NCBI RefSeq assembly: GCF_020166435.1
Contig: NZ_JAINZP010000010.1
Location: 94,367 to 158,366 of the forward strand
Length of the DNA: 64,000 nt
Reading direction: 5' to 3'
Origin: Pectobacterium versatile
GTDB taxonomy: Bacteria; Pseudomonadota; Gammaproteobacteria; Enterobacterales; Enterobacteriaceae
Shown piece after piece: positions 19,230-29,579 of this stretch (the stretch's first letter is position 1; each line of letters opens with the position of its first letter). The notes below the pieces were generated by a model that ran no database searches, was not told where the DNA came from, and saw only the letters and a list, made by a program, of their open reading frames with translations. Position numbers and translations under genes: made by a program.

Positions 19230-19235
19230 TATAAT
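19230..19235 (+). promoter_or_regulatory. -10 element upstream of rsmC
   Basis: A perfect TATAAT lies 33 bases before the rsmC start. No strong -35 is evident at 16-18 bases upstream, so strength cannot be judged. Confidence 0.5.
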
Positions 19236-19267
19236 CCCCCGCTCAATGATTAAGGAGCCGTAGCCTG

Positions 19268-20317
19268 ATGTCCGCATTAACCCCCGCCAGTGAAGTCATA
19301 CTGCGCCATAGTGACGAATTTCTTTCACGCCGAGTTCTGTTTGCCGGTGATTTGCAGGATACCCTGCCCGCGCAATTTGAGGCGGCGTCAGTGCGTGTCC
19401 ATTGCAACCAATATCACCACTGGCAACAGATGGCAAAGCCACTTGGGGATAACGCTCAATATGGTCTGGTAGCGGATGCGGCGCTGGTGGCGGATAGCGA
19501 CACGCTGATTTATTACTGGCCGAAGAGCAAACAGGAAGCGGAATTCCAACTGCGTAACCTGCTGTCTCTGATGCCGGTCGGTACGGAAATCTTCGTTGTT
19601 GGGGAAAACCGCAGCGGCGTGCGTAGTGCTGAAATTGTGCTGTCTGACTTCGTTGAGTTGGTAAAAATCGACAGTGCACGTCGCTGCGGGCTTTACCACG
19701 GTCGGATTGACAAGCAGGCCAGCTTCACGCTGGATGAGTGGTGGGACGAGTATGTGACGGACGGCGTGACCGTCAAAACGCTTCCGGGTGTCTTCAGTCG
19801 TGATGACCTGGATCCGGGTAGCCGACTGCTGCTGTCTACGTTTGAGCCGCACATGAAAGGCAAAGTGCTGGATATCGCCTGCGGTGCGGGCGTATTGGCA
19901 TCGGTACTGGCGAAACAGTCGCCGAAAATTCGCCTGACGCTGAGTGATGTCAGTGCAGCCGCTGTCGAATCCAGCAAGGCAACGCTGGCGGCGAATGCGT
20001 TAGAAGGCAGCGTGATTGCGAGTAATGTTTACTCCGACATCGACGGCCGCTTCGATATGATCGTGTCTAATCCGCCGTTCCATGACGGCTTACAGACCAG
20101 CCTGCAAGCCGCGGAAATGCTGATTCGTGGTGCGGTGACCCATCTACCGATTGGCGGGCAGTTACGCATCGTCGCTAACGCCTTCCTGCCTTATCCGGCG
20201 CTGTTAGATGCCGCCTTTGGTAGCCATGAAGTGCTGGCGCAGACTGGACGCTTCAAGGTGTATCAGGCCACCGTCGGTCGTCCGCCGCGCACAGGAAGCA
20301 AAGGTCGTCGTCGGTAA
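19268..20317 (+). CDS. rsmC: 16S rRNA m2G1207 methyltransferase RsmC
   Basis: RsmC methylates G1207 of 16S rRNA on the 30S subunit using SAM. It has 349 residues in two related domains: a degenerate N-terminal one and a C-terminal catalytic one with [12 protein letters not shown] (SAM motif, about 198) and VSNPPFHDG (NPPF catalytic motif, about 263). AAGGAG precedes the ATG. It sits next to holD-rimI as in E. coli. Confidence 0.97.
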   Translation: MSALTPASEVILRHSDEFLSRRVLFAGDLQDTLPAQFEAASVRVHCNQYHHWQQMAKPLGDNAQYGLVADAALVADSDTLIYYWPKSKQEAEFQLRNLLSLMPVGTEIFVVGENRSGVRSAEIVLSDFVELVKIDSARRCGLYHGRIDKQASFTLDEWWDEYVTDGVTVKTLPGVFSRDDLDPGSRLLLSTFEPHMKGKVLDIACGAGVLASVLAKQSPKIRLTLSDVSAAAVESSKATLAANALEGSVIASNVYSDIDGRFDMIVSNPPFHDGLQTSLQAAEMLIRGAVTHLPIGGQLRIVANAFLPYPALLDAAFGSHEVLAQTGRFKVYQATVGRPPRTGSKGRRR

Positions 20318-20353
20318 TCCTTATTACTGATATTGCCTTTACTGATACTTCTT

Positions 20354-21346
<993 letters not shown>

Positions 21347-21459
21347 TGTCATCTTCCTCATGTCGTTGGCAGTGAAAGCAGTCTGGTTGTTTATCCAGCA
21401 AAGATAAATACCGCTTTTTATGCAACACTATTCAAAAATAACCAACAATGGTGGCGGCG

Positions 21460-22365
21460 ATGGATCACATTCAGGCGATGCGGGTTTTTGTGCGTATTGT
21501 CGAACTGGGCAGCTTTAGCCGCGCGGCGGAGCGACTGACGCTGCCACGCGCGACGGTAAGCAACACCATCAAACAGCTTGAAGCACGGCTGGGAGTTCGT
21601 TTGCTGCAACGTACGACTCGTCAGGTGCAGATCACCGACGAAGGGCGCGTTTACTATGAACGCTGTCTGCAATTGCTCGCGGAAATAGAAGAGATCGATA
21701 CGCTGTTCACGCAGCAAAAGCAGCAACCCGTTGGTAAAGTGCGGGTGGATATGCCGCACTCGCTGGCGAGGGAAATCGTTGTTCCGGCGCTGGGCGAGTT
21801 CTACGCGCGCTATCCGCAGGTGACGCTGATGCTGAGCGCCAATGATGCGGCGATTAATGTGCTGCGTGAAGGCGTCGACTGTGTGTTGCGCGCCTGGCAG
21901 ACCGACGATGAAACGCTGGCGACCCGCCATTTGCCGTCAATGCCGCAGGTAACCTGTGCATCGGCCGACTATCTGGCACGCTACGGTGTGCCGCGTTCGC
22001 TTGAGGAGCTGTCGGGGCATCAGATGGTCGGCTATTTCTCTCTGCGTACCGAATACCGTTATCCGCTGGAATTTATGTCGGGCGATGAGTGCATTACGCG
22101 TATGCTGCCCGGTGCGTTGCAGGTTAACGGCACTGATGCCTACATCGCCAGCGCGCGTGCCGGATTGGGGATTATTCAGGCCCCGCGTCGCGGCATGCGC
22201 CCGTTTCTGGAAAGTGGGGAACTGGTTGAGATCCTGCCGGAAATGCCGCCGCCCGCGATGCCGCTTTATGTGATGTATGCGCCCGGTCGTTTTCTCGCGC
22301 CACGGATTCGTGTGTTCATTGAATGGCTCGATGAGCTCTTTACGCGCAATGCCGCAGCGAGATGA
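21460..22365 (+). CDS. LysR-family transcriptional regulator
   Basis: This is a 301-residue LysR protein with an N-terminal helix-turn-helix (SFSRAAERLTLPRATVSNTIKQLE) and an effector-binding domain of the type found next to oxidoreductase genes. The ATG at 21460 (MDHIQAMRVF) fits the family; an alternative at 21448 adds four residues. It is divergent from the aldo/keto reductase 113 bases away, its probable target. Confidence 0.9.
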   Translation: MDHIQAMRVFVRIVELGSFSRAAERLTLPRATVSNTIKQLEARLGVRLLQRTTRQVQITDEGRVYYERCLQLLAEIEEIDTLFTQQKQQPVGKVRVDMPHSLAREIVVPALGEFYARYPQVTLMLSANDAAINVLREGVDCVLRAWQTDDETLATRHLPSMPQVTCASADYLARYGVPRSLEELSGHQMVGYFSLRTEYRYPLEFMSGDECITRMLPGALQVNGTDAYIASARAGLGIIQAPRRGMRPFLESGELVEILPEMPPPAMPLYVMYAPGRFLAPRIRVFIEWLDELFTRNAAAR

Positions 22366-22406
22366 TGTTTTTTGCAGCAAACCCCGCATTCCAGAGGAAA
22401 TAATCA

Positions 22407-22434
22407 TTGACGTGAACGTGAAAACCTCTAGAAT
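22407..22434 (+). promoter_or_regulatory. Promoter of the tRNA-Leu cluster
   Basis: TTGACG (22407-22412) and TAGAAT (22429-22434) are 16 bases apart, followed by a GC-rich discriminator (CGGCCCCG). This is typical of strong, stringently controlled stable-RNA promoters. Confidence 0.8.
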
Positions 22435-22468
22435 TCGGCCCCGTAGTGATATTGCGTAAAGCAGTGTT

Positions 22469-22555
22469 GCGAAGGTGGCGGAATTGGTAGACGCGCTAGC
22501 TTCAGGTGTTAGTGTTCTTACGGACGTGAGGGTTCAAGTCCCTCTCTTCGCACCA
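22469..22555 (+). tRNA. tRNA-Leu (CAG), copy 1
   Basis: This is an 87-nt class II tRNA with an encoded CCA end and anticodon CAG in the loop TTCAGGT. The first of three tandem copies, it corresponds to the leuVPQ cluster of E. coli, also next to rsmC. Its variable arm reads GTTC-TTAC-GGAC, with one G-U wobble. Confidence 0.98.
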
Positions 22556-22635
22556 ACATCACTACAACGGTTCTGGTTTGTCGAACCGAAGCAGTAAATC
22601 AGTGTTGCATGACGTAGTTATTGCATGACAGAGTT

Positions 22636-22722
22636 GCGAAGGTGGCGGAATTGGTAGACGCGCTAGCTTCAGGTGTTAGTGTTCTTACGGACGTGAGGGT
22701 TCAAGTCCCTCTCTTCGCACCA
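22636..22722 (+). tRNA. tRNA-Leu (CAG), copy 2
   Basis: Identical over its 87 nt to copy 1, with CCA encoded. It is separated from copy 1 by an 80-base spacer and is probably cut from the same precursor. Confidence 0.98.
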
Positions 22723-22765
22723 TGTCGTGATAGATTTATTGTATAAGACAAACAACGTTCTCAGT

Positions 22766-22852
22766 GCGAAGGTGGCGGAATTGGTAGACGCGCTAGCTTC
22801 AGGTGTTAGTGTCCTTACGGACGTGAGGGTTCAAGTCCCTCTCTTCGCACCA
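22766..22852 (+). tRNA. tRNA-Leu (CAG), copy 3
   Basis: Differs from copies 1 and 2 at one base: the variable arm has GTCC instead of GTTC, restoring a full Watson-Crick stem with GGAC. Anticodon CAG and CCA end are the same. A weak hairpin (ACAGA/TCTGT, 22852-22866) and a T-run near 22876 follow and may end the transcript. Confidence 0.98.
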
Positions 22853-22992
22853 CAGATTCCCTCTGTATCTTCCTGATTTTTTTCCCTGTTTATTCTCTTT
22901 TATCCCGTTTCTGGCTATGCTGCTTTTTCGCGATTATTTACCATTCTGGGTTGTGTACTCTTTCTCGTTTACTGATCTACATCCACATACAT

Positions 22993-23283
22993 TTACAGCG
23001 TTGTGAGATTAAACGTGACGGACAGCGCCGCCAAACCGCCAGCCAGCGCAATGCAGGACGGCAGCAGTAAATAGTGACGTAAACGTTGATGAAACAGCAT
23101 GACAAGCGTCGCCAACAGGGCGATGGCGATAATCACTTTTAGGTGCGTCAGGTTCAGGTTGAGCAGCGCCAGTAGCGGCATGATGGCACAAGGCAGCAAC
23201 ACGCCCCAGGCGCTGGACAGATGCTTCCCCATACACCAGCTCACACCCCATAGCCCGCAGGCTGTGATCATTGCTGTCAGCAT
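22993..23283 (-). CDS. DUF1435-like small membrane protein (YjjZ type)
   Basis: This is a 96-residue hydrophobic protein with three or four membrane segments (SSAWGVLLPCAIMPLLALL, LKVIIAIALLATLVMLF and YLLLPSCIALAGGLAAL). It resembles E. coli YjjZ (DUF1435), encoded near leuVPQ and rsmC and reported as iron-regulated; this agrees with the Fur box 20 bases upstream. The ATG at 23283 follows GGGTGG. Function unknown. Confidence 0.75.
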   Translation of the reverse strand: MLTAMITACGLWGVSWCMGKHLSSAWGVLLPCAIMPLLALLNLNLTHLKVIIAIALLATLVMLFHQRLRHYLLLPSCIALAGGLAALSVTFNLTTL

Positions 23284-23302
23284 TTTTCCACCCGTCAAAA
23301 AT

Positions 23303-23321
23303 GATAATGATAACTAATATC
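23303..23321 (-). promoter_or_regulatory. Fur box upstream of the DUF1435-like gene
   Basis: GATAATGATAACTAATATC matches the 19-base Fur consensus at 16 positions. It lies 20 bases before the start codon, so Fur should repress the gene in iron-replete cells. Confidence 0.85.
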
Positions 23322-23388
23322 ATATAAGAATTTATATCAATTACTAGTTTTTGACGAGCGGATTGTTGGAATTTTCTGCCTAATTTTG

Positions 23389-24291
23389 TTAATCGGGATG
23401 CTGACTGCTCAAATGTTGGCGTATCAGGTGAATCATATTCACGATAACCGGCGATCGTTCATGTTTGCGCCAGATAGCCGCAATTTGTGTATGGATTTCG
23501 GGCATGCCGATATCATGATAGGTCACATTATCCGCCTTAATACAGGCGAGAGATTCCGGCACAAGCGTGATGCCGAAGCCTGCGGCGACCATCCCGATGG
23601 TGGCCGTTAACTGCGGAGCAAATGGGCTGGGTCTGGGGCCATAGCCTGACAGATAGCAAGTGCGGATTATCATGTCATGCAGCCCTGGACACACCTCGCG
23701 TGGGAAAATAATCAGCGGTTCCTGACGCAGCTCGCTAAGCGAAACCTGCGTTTTATGGCTCAGCGCATGCCCAGCGGGTAACACTAATTTCATCGGCTCT
23801 TCAGCCAAAATCTCCCCGTTAACCTCATCGCTGAGATCGCAGGGTAAACGCAGAAAGGCGATGTCGATATTGCGTTCTTGCAGTGCAGTAATGAGCGCTG
23901 CCGGATTTTCCTCCTTTGGTAGCGGCTGAACGTGTGGATGCTGCTGACAATAACGATGCAGTAGCGCAAGCACGGTCGGGTGGAACATGGCCGACGGCGA
24001 AAACCCTACGTTCAAGCTACCTTTCTCACCTCGCGCAATGCTCCTTGTCCGCGCGATGGCCGAATCGGTAAGCTGCAAAATCTGACGTGCATCTTCATAC
24101 AGCGCTTGTCCCGCCTCCGTCATTTCTACGCCGCGCGTCAGTCGCTTGAACAGCGGCGTACCGATCTCCTGCTCGAATTTCTTGATCTGCTGGCTGAGAG
24201 GCGGCTGTGACATCCCCAGATTTTCCGCCGCACGCGTGAAATGCTTAGCTTGTGCAACGGCGACAAAATAGCGCAGATAACGTAGCTCCAT
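23389..24291 (-). CDS. budR: LysR-family regulator of acetoin genes (BudR/AlsR type)
   Basis: This is a 300-residue LysR protein starting MELRYLRYFVAVAQAKHFTRAAE with the helix-turn-helix LGMSQPPLSQQIKKFE. It is divergent from budAB with 129 bases between starts. In this family BudR/AlsR activates acetoin synthesis in response to acetate and low pH; that role is assigned here from position and sequence type. Confidence 0.85.
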   Translation of the reverse strand: MELRYLRYFVAVAQAKHFTRAAENLGMSQPPLSQQIKKFEQEIGTPLFKRLTRGVEMTEAGQALYEDARQILQLTDSAIARTRSIARGEKGSLNVGFSPSAMFHPTVLALLHRYCQQHPHVQPLPKEENPAALITALQERNIDIAFLRLPCDLSDEVNGEILAEEPMKLVLPAGHALSHKTQVSLSELRQEPLIIFPREVCPGLHDMIIRTCYLSGYGPRPSPFAPQLTATIGMVAAGFGITLVPESLACIKADNVTYHDIGMPEIHTQIAAIWRKHERSPVIVNMIHLIRQHLSSQHPD

Positions 24292-24420
24292 TTACGTGAC
24301 TCCATATGTTTCCGATCTCGAAATGACCTTAATTGCATATTGGAATTTTGTTCTCTCACGCGTCAATCTTTATCTAAATATTAGCATTATTTAAGTAATT
24401 GATGCGGTGAGAAGGACGGT

Positions 24421-25203
24421 ATGAAAACGAATGTCAGTGAACAATCCTGTGAAGAAGCCTTTGCTAGCTACGCCTATGATTTTCGGCGGCAGCATGCAGA
24501 CAGCGTTATTTATCAAACCTCATTAATGAGTGGACTAATAAATGGCGTATACGAAGGCAGCCGAACGATGGCTGAATTACTGGAGCATGGTGACTTTGGA
24601 TTAGGAACATTTAATAGTTTGGACGGGGAACTGGTTGCCTTGAATAGCCAGATTTTCCAGCTGTTATCCGACGGCAGCGCACGGGCGGCGAAGCCGGAGC
24701 AGAAAACGCCGTTTGCGGTCATGACGTTCTTTCGCCCAACGGAAACGATCCGTTTTGATCGCTGGACTTCGCGTGAAGACGTGCATCGCCAGATCGATGA
24801 GATCGTAGGAACGGACAATCTGTTCTGCGCGCTGCGGATTGACGGGAATTTTCGCTGTGTTGAAACCCGTACCGTCCCCCGACAGTGCCGGCCTTATAAA
24901 CCGATGCAGGAAGCGGTTGAAGGGCAACCAACATTTCATTTTGAACACCGTAGCGGCAGCGTTATTGGTTTTCGTAGTCCAGCTTACACTCAGGGAATTA
25001 ATGTCGCGGGTTACCACGAACATTTCATTACTGACGATCGCCAGGGCGGCGGTCATATTCTGAATTATGACGTCGAGCACGGCACGCTGACGTTTGGTGT
25101 GATTGCCAAACTGATCATCGATCTGCCTCAGGATCGGGAGTTTCTCAATGCCGACCTGTCCTCAGAAAACCTCAACAGCGTAATCCAGTCAGTAGAGAGC
25201 TAG
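24421..25203 (+). CDS. budA: Alpha-acetolactate decarboxylase BudA
   Basis: BudA converts 2-acetolactate to acetoin. The 260-residue protein has the family's GTFNSLDGELV segment, the catalytic Glu region TFHFEHRSGSVIGFRSP and the zinc-binding histidines in YHEHFITDDRQGGGH. AGAAGGA precedes the ATG. It is first in the budAB operon; no budC (butanediol dehydrogenase) follows, so any such gene lies elsewhere. Confidence 0.96.
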   Translation: MKTNVSEQSCEEAFASYAYDFRRQHADSVIYQTSLMSGLINGVYEGSRTMAELLEHGDFGLGTFNSLDGELVALNSQIFQLLSDGSARAAKPEQKTPFAVMTFFRPTETIRFDRWTSREDVHRQIDEIVGTDNLFCALRIDGNFRCVETRTVPRQCRPYKPMQEAVEGQPTFHFEHRSGSVIGFRSPAYTQGINVAGYHEHFITDDRQGGGHILNYDVEHGTLTFGVIAKLIIDLPQDREFLNADLSSENLNSVIQSVES

Positions 25204-25224
25204 TCATTTCATCGGAGTCATGTC

Positions 25225-26904
25225 ATGGAAAAGTCCACCGAACAGCAAAGCTGGAGCAGCGGAGCCGAGCTGATTGTAAAACACCTGGAAGCGCAGGGCG
25301 TGAAGCATATTTTTGGTATTCCCGGCGCAAAAATTGATCGTGTGTTTGATGAGCTGGAAGACTCGACGATCCAAACGATCCCTGTTCGGCATGAGGCGAA
25401 CGGCGCGTTTATGGCGGCGGCGATAGGGCGTCTCACGGGGAAAGCAGGAGTGACGCTGGTGACATCTGGCCCCGGCTGTTCCAACCTCGTCACCGGATTG
25501 GCAACGGCAACCGCAGAGGGTGATGCGGTAGTGGCGCTAGGCGGGGCGGTTAAGCGGGCAGATAAGCTTAAGCTGACGCACCAGAGTCTGGACACCGTCA
25601 GCCTGTTTCAGCCAGTTAGTAAATTCAGTGCGGAAATCACGGCTTCTTCCGCCATATCGGAAGTGCTGGCCAATGCTTTCCGAGCGGCAGAGAGCGGGCG
25701 TCCGGGCGCGGCGTTTGTCAGCCTGCCGCAGGATATCGTCAATGAGCCGGTGATTAGCCCGGTGCTGGCTTGTCCGCATTTACCGCTGCTAAACGGCGCG
25801 CCGCATAGCGACATTGCCGAAGCGGCCAAACGGCTGCGGCAGGCTAAAAACCCGGTGCTTTTGCTCGGGTTAATGGCCAGTCAGCAGGAGAATGCGCAGG
25901 CACTGCGTCGTTTCCTTCACCATAGCAAACTGCCCGTGACCAGCACGTATCAGGCTGCTGGCGTGATCGATCAGCAGCAGTTCGATCACTTTGCCGGACG
26001 TGTCGGATTATTCAACAATCAGGCTGGCGATAAGCTGCTGCAACAGGCGGATGTGATCGTTACCGTGGGCTACAGCCCGATTGAGTACGATCCGGTGTTA
26101 TGGAACAGCGGCAAGGCGACGCTGATCCACATTGATGTGCTGCGAGCGGAGATCGACAGCGCTTATCGTCCCGATATCGAACTGCTTGGGAATATCGCAA
26201 TGACGGTGGACACGCTGAATGCGTGCATCAGCGAACCATTTATCTTGTCTGCTGATACACAGTCCGTGTTGCGGGATCGTCAGCGCCAGCGCCACGATCT
26301 CAGTACGCGCGCTATCAACATGGCAGGATTTGCGATCCACCCTTTGCGTCTGGTGCGGGCGATGCAGGATATCGTGAATGAGGATGTCACGCTGTGTGTG
26401 GATATGGGGAGTTTCCATATCTGGCTGGCGCGTTACCTGTATAGCTTCCGGGCGCGACAGATCCTGATGACCAATGGCCAGCAGACGATGGGCGTGGCGC
26501 TACCGTGGGCAATCGCCGCATCGCTGGTGCAGCCCGGAAAAAAAGTGGTGTCTGTTTCCGGCGACGGCGGGTTTATGCAGTCCAGTATGGAGCTGGAAAC
26601 GGCGGTGCGCCTGAAAAGCAATCTTCTGCATATCATCTGGGTGGATAACGGCTACAACATGGTGGAAATCCAGCAGCGGCACAAATACCATCGTCCGGCG
26701 GGCGTGTCGTTTGGGCCGATTGACTTCAAAGCGTATGCGGAAGCATTCGGCGCGAAAGGGTTTGCCGTTGAATCTGCGGATGAACTGGTCAGCAAACTCC
26801 GTCAGGCAATGGACGTCGACGGCCCTGCGGTGATTGCCATCCCCGTTGATTATTCCGATAACCACTGGCTGATGGAGAATCTGAATATTAGCGTGCTGAT
26901 CTGA
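25225..26904 (+). CDS. budB: Catabolic acetolactate synthase BudB
   Basis: BudB is the ThDP-dependent, FAD-independent enzyme that joins two pyruvates into acetolactate. The 559-residue protein has the three expected domains: N-terminal PYR domain with [17 protein letters not shown] (catalytic Glu in HEANGA), a central domain, and the C-terminal ThDP/Mg motif [17 protein letters not shown]...DNGYN. It lies 21 bases after budA. With BudA it diverts pyruvate to neutral acetoin and limits acidification. Confidence 0.96.
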   Translation: MEKSTEQQSWSSGAELIVKHLEAQGVKHIFGIPGAKIDRVFDELEDSTIQTIPVRHEANGAFMAAAIGRLTGKAGVTLVTSGPGCSNLVTGLATATAEGDAVVALGGAVKRADKLKLTHQSLDTVSLFQPVSKFSAEITASSAISEVLANAFRAAESGRPGAAFVSLPQDIVNEPVISPVLACPHLPLLNGAPHSDIAEAAKRLRQAKNPVLLLGLMASQQENAQALRRFLHHSKLPVTSTYQAAGVIDQQQFDHFAGRVGLFNNQAGDKLLQQADVIVTVGYSPIEYDPVLWNSGKATLIHIDVLRAEIDSAYRPDIELLGNIAMTVDTLNACISEPFILSADTQSVLRDRQRQRHDLSTRAINMAGFAIHPLRLVRAMQDIVNEDVTLCVDMGSFHIWLARYLYSFRARQILMTNGQQTMGVALPWAIAASLVQPGKKVVSVSGDGGFMQSSMELETAVRLKSNLLHIIWVDNGYNMVEIQQRHKYHRPAGVSFGPIDFKAYAEAFGAKGFAVESADELVSKLRQAMDVDGPAVIAIPVDYSDNHWLMENLNISVLI

Positions 26905-26919
26905 TATGCCAGATGATTA

Positions 26920-26943
26920 CCCGCCCGTACGGTATCGGGCGGG
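26920..26943 (+). terminator. Hairpin after budB
   Basis: CCCGCCCG (26920-26927) and CGGGCGGG (26936-26943) form a perfect 8-bp GC stem with an 8-base loop, 16 bases after the budB stop. No T-run follows, so it may work with Rho or as a 3' stabiliser. Confidence 0.6.
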
Positions 26944-27039
26944 AGTGTGTCGCGTTTCCCTGAATAATACGGTGTGTGTCTGCATGATTTTCTTTAGAAT
27001 CATCTGCGTCGCTATACGGTAATGGGAAGGGAAACGAGC

Positions 27040-28506
27040 ATGCTAATGAAATCAGCCCGGCGCATTGTCAGACGTGGGCTCATTGTGATTGGGGTGATCG
27101 CGATGACGCTGCTGGCTATTCGTGTTTATGATACGCAAAGCGGGCCGCCGCTTGCACCCTGGCATACCTATGTGCCGGATGAACTGTCGGCAGCGGAGCT
27201 CGATAAAAGCGACTGGACTGCGTATGTAAAGCAGGAAGCGCTCATCTTTCAGCAGGTTAATCAGCACGTCACGCAGGAACTGGATGAGGATGAACAGCGT
27301 CCGGTTAACCGCTATTTTTCGGGTAGCCCGGTTTATCCTGGGAAATTTCAGCATGACTGGAATCGTTCCTATGAACTGTCGCCGGAAGGAGAACTGAAAG
27401 GCGCAGTCGTGATGTTGCACGGCCTGACCGACTCACCCTACAGCTTGCGACATGTTGCGGAGCGTTATCGTCAGCGTGGTTTTTTCGTGGTCGGGATTCG
27501 TTTACCTGCCCACGGGACGGTGCCGGGTGCGCTGACTGATGTCGAATGGGAAGATTGGCTAGCGGCGATGAGGCTTGCTGTTCGTGAGGCGACGTCATAC
27601 CTGACGGTGCGACAGGGCCAAAGGCTGCCGCTGCATATCGTCGGATTTTCCAACGGTGGTGCGCTGGCGCTGAAGTACGCACTGGATTCCTTAGATAATC
27701 CTGCGCTGGTGCGTCCTGACCAGCTCATCCTCATTTCCCCAATGATCGGTATTACCAGCTATGCGCGCTTTGCGGGGCTGGCTGGGTTACCCGCTATCTT
27801 CCCTGCCTTTGCCAAATCTGCCTGGCTGGGCATTTTGCCGGAATTTAATCCCTTCAAATACAATTCATTTCCGGTAAATGGTGCGCGCCAATCCTGGCTG
27901 TTGACGCATGAACTTCAGAGTCAGCTAAGCCGTAAAGCGCAGACGAATACGTTGGTCAATCTGCCGCCAGTGCTGACGTTCCAGTCGGTGATGGATTTCA
28001 CCGTCAGTACGCGTGCCGTTATTACGGCGTTCTATAATTTGTTGCCTGCTAACGGCAGTCAGCTGGTGCTCTTTGATGTAAACCGTACCGTTAATTTTGG
28101 CCCGCTTCTGCGTGAGTCGACGAATGGTGCCGTCAGTCAACTGCTACCTGTCGCCCCACGTCATTACGATACAACGGTGATATCCAACGCCGCGCCGAAC
28201 AGTTCGCGTGCCGTAGCGTTTGACGTCGCAGCGGGGACGATGCAAGAACAGACGCGTGAGCTGGGAATGGATTATCCATCGGACGTGTATTCACTATCGC
28301 ATGTCGCGCTGCCGTTTCCAGATTCAGATTCGCTGTATGGTCGTTTCTCACAGAATCCTACCGAGTTTGGCTTGCCGCTGGGGAAAATTACCCCAAGAGG
28401 AGAACGTGCCGCGCTGGTGGTCGATCTGGATACACTGCTGCGACTGTCGTCGAATCCGTTTTATCCCTACTTGATCCAACGTATTGAAGAGAAGATCCCG
28501 CGATAG
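27040..28506 (+). CDS. Membrane-anchored alpha/beta hydrolase
   Basis: This is a 488-residue alpha/beta-hydrolase-fold protein. An N-terminal hydrophobic segment (GLIVIGVIAMTLLAIRVY, residues 12-30) should anchor it in the inner membrane facing the periplasm. The oxyanion HGLTDSPYSLRH and the nucleophile elbow GFSNGG (Ser) are clear; a C-terminal SLSHVALPF may hold the catalytic His. The ATG at 27040 has a purine-rich site upstream; 27022 is an alternative start. The substrate is unknown; a lipase or esterase role is possible. Confidence 0.8.
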   Translation: MLMKSARRIVRRGLIVIGVIAMTLLAIRVYDTQSGPPLAPWHTYVPDELSAAELDKSDWTAYVKQEALIFQQVNQHVTQELDEDEQRPVNRYFSGSPVYPGKFQHDWNRSYELSPEGELKGAVVMLHGLTDSPYSLRHVAERYRQRGFFVVGIRLPAHGTVPGALTDVEWEDWLAAMRLAVREATSYLTVRQGQRLPLHIVGFSNGGALALKYALDSLDNPALVRPDQLILISPMIGITSYARFAGLAGLPAIFPAFAKSAWLGILPEFNPFKYNSFPVNGARQSWLLTHELQSQLSRKAQTNTLVNLPPVLTFQSVMDFTVSTRAVITAFYNLLPANGSQLVLFDVNRTVNFGPLLRESTNGAVSQLLPVAPRHYDTTVISNAAPNSSRAVAFDVAAGTMQEQTRELGMDYPSDVYSLSHVALPFPDSDSLYGRFSQNPTEFGLPLGKITPRGERAALVVDLDTLLRLSSNPFYPYLIQRIEEKIPR

Positions 28507-28550
28507 CGAACGGCCACCCGCAGGGTATCGCGGGTGGCGTTGAGATATTC

Positions 28551-29579
28551 TCAATAAATAGATCGATACAGCGCTTTAATTTCATCAATGTTCGTATCGC
28601 GCGGGTTACCGCCGGTGCAGACATCGTCAAAGGCGGCCTGCGCCAGCGCGGGAATGTCCTCTTCTCTCACGCCGACATCGCGCAGTCTTGGTGGAATATC
28701 CACATCGTGAGACAGCTGACGAACCGCGTGAATCGCGGCTTCCCGCGCCTGAGCAATCGGCATTTCTGCCGCGCCTTTTACCCCCATTGCCACGGCGATA
28801 TCCCGGAATTTTTCACCCGTGTAATCGGCGTTGTAGGCCATGATATGCGGCAGCAGGATCGCGTTAGCGACGCCGTGTGGCGTGTTGTAAAACGCGCCAA
28901 GCGGGTGCGCCATACCGTGTACCAGCCCCAGTCCGACGTTCGAGAATCCCATGCCGGCGATGTATTGTCCCAGCGCCATCTCTTCCACGCCTTTCGGCTT
29001 CCCAGCGACGGAATCGCGCAGTGAACGGCTGATTATTTCAATGGCCTTCAGGTGCAGCGTATCGGTCAGTTCCCAAGCGGCCTTGGTGGTGAAGCCTTCA
29101 ATGGCGTGCGTTAGGGCGTCAATCCCCGTGGCGGCTTTCAGTGAGGCAGGCATGCTCATCATCATATCGGGATCGACGATGGCGACAATCGGGATGTCAT
29201 GTGGATCGACGCACACAAATTTGCGGCGCTTTTCTTCATCAGTGATGACGTAGTTGATGGTGACTTCTGCGGCCGTGCCGGAGGTGGTCGGGATCGCGAT
29301 AATCGGGACGGCAGGGCGTCGGGTGGCCGCAACGCCTTCCAAGCTACGGACATCGGCGAATTCAGGGTTATTAATAATAATTCCGATAGCCTTACAGGTA
29401 TCCTGCGGTGAGCCGCCGCCAATCGCGATCAGGTAATCGGCCTGTGATGCCTTGAAGCGCTCGACGCCCTTTTCCACCACGGCGATGGTGGGGTTGGGAA
29501 TGACTTCATCGACAATGTGCGCAATCGCGCCCGTGCCAAAGTAGGACGTTTCGTTAAGAATCATTCTATTAGCCATCAT
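28551..29579 (-). CDS. fucO: FucO-like iron-dependent alcohol dehydrogenase with internal deletion
   Basis: This 342-residue protein matches E. coli lactaldehyde reductase FucO (about 382 residues) from MMANRMILNET to the C-terminus, including IGGGSPQDTCKAIG, the metal site HGMAHPLGAFYNTPHG and DDVCTGGNPR. It lacks about 40 residues. After IAHIVDEV the text jumps to IPNPTIAVV, so the segment holding the first Rossmann-like beta-alpha units (KALIVTDKTL in E. coli) is gone, in frame. NAD binding, and so activity, is probably lost, although the reading frame is intact. No fuc genes flank it. Confidence 0.85.
   Translation of the reverse strand: MMANRMILNETSYFGTGAIAHIVDEVIPNPTIAVVEKGVERFKASQADYLIAIGGGSPQDTCKAIGIIINNPEFADVRSLEGVAATRRPAVPIIAIPTTSGTAAEVTINYVITDEEKRRKFVCVDPHDIPIVAIVDPDMMMSMPASLKAATGIDALTHAIEGFTTKAAWELTDTLHLKAIEIISRSLRDSVAGKPKGVEEMALGQYIAGMGFSNVGLGLVHGMAHPLGAFYNTPHGVANAILLPHIMAYNADYTGEKFRDIAVAMGVKGAAEMPIAQAREAAIHAVRQLSHDVDIPPRLRDVGVREEDIPALAQAAFDDVCTGGNPRDTNIDEIKALYRSIY

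Noticed and set aside
23389..24291. Small plus-strand frames across budR and other genes
   Set aside because: These are antisense shadows of well-supported genes with no start signals or conservation.
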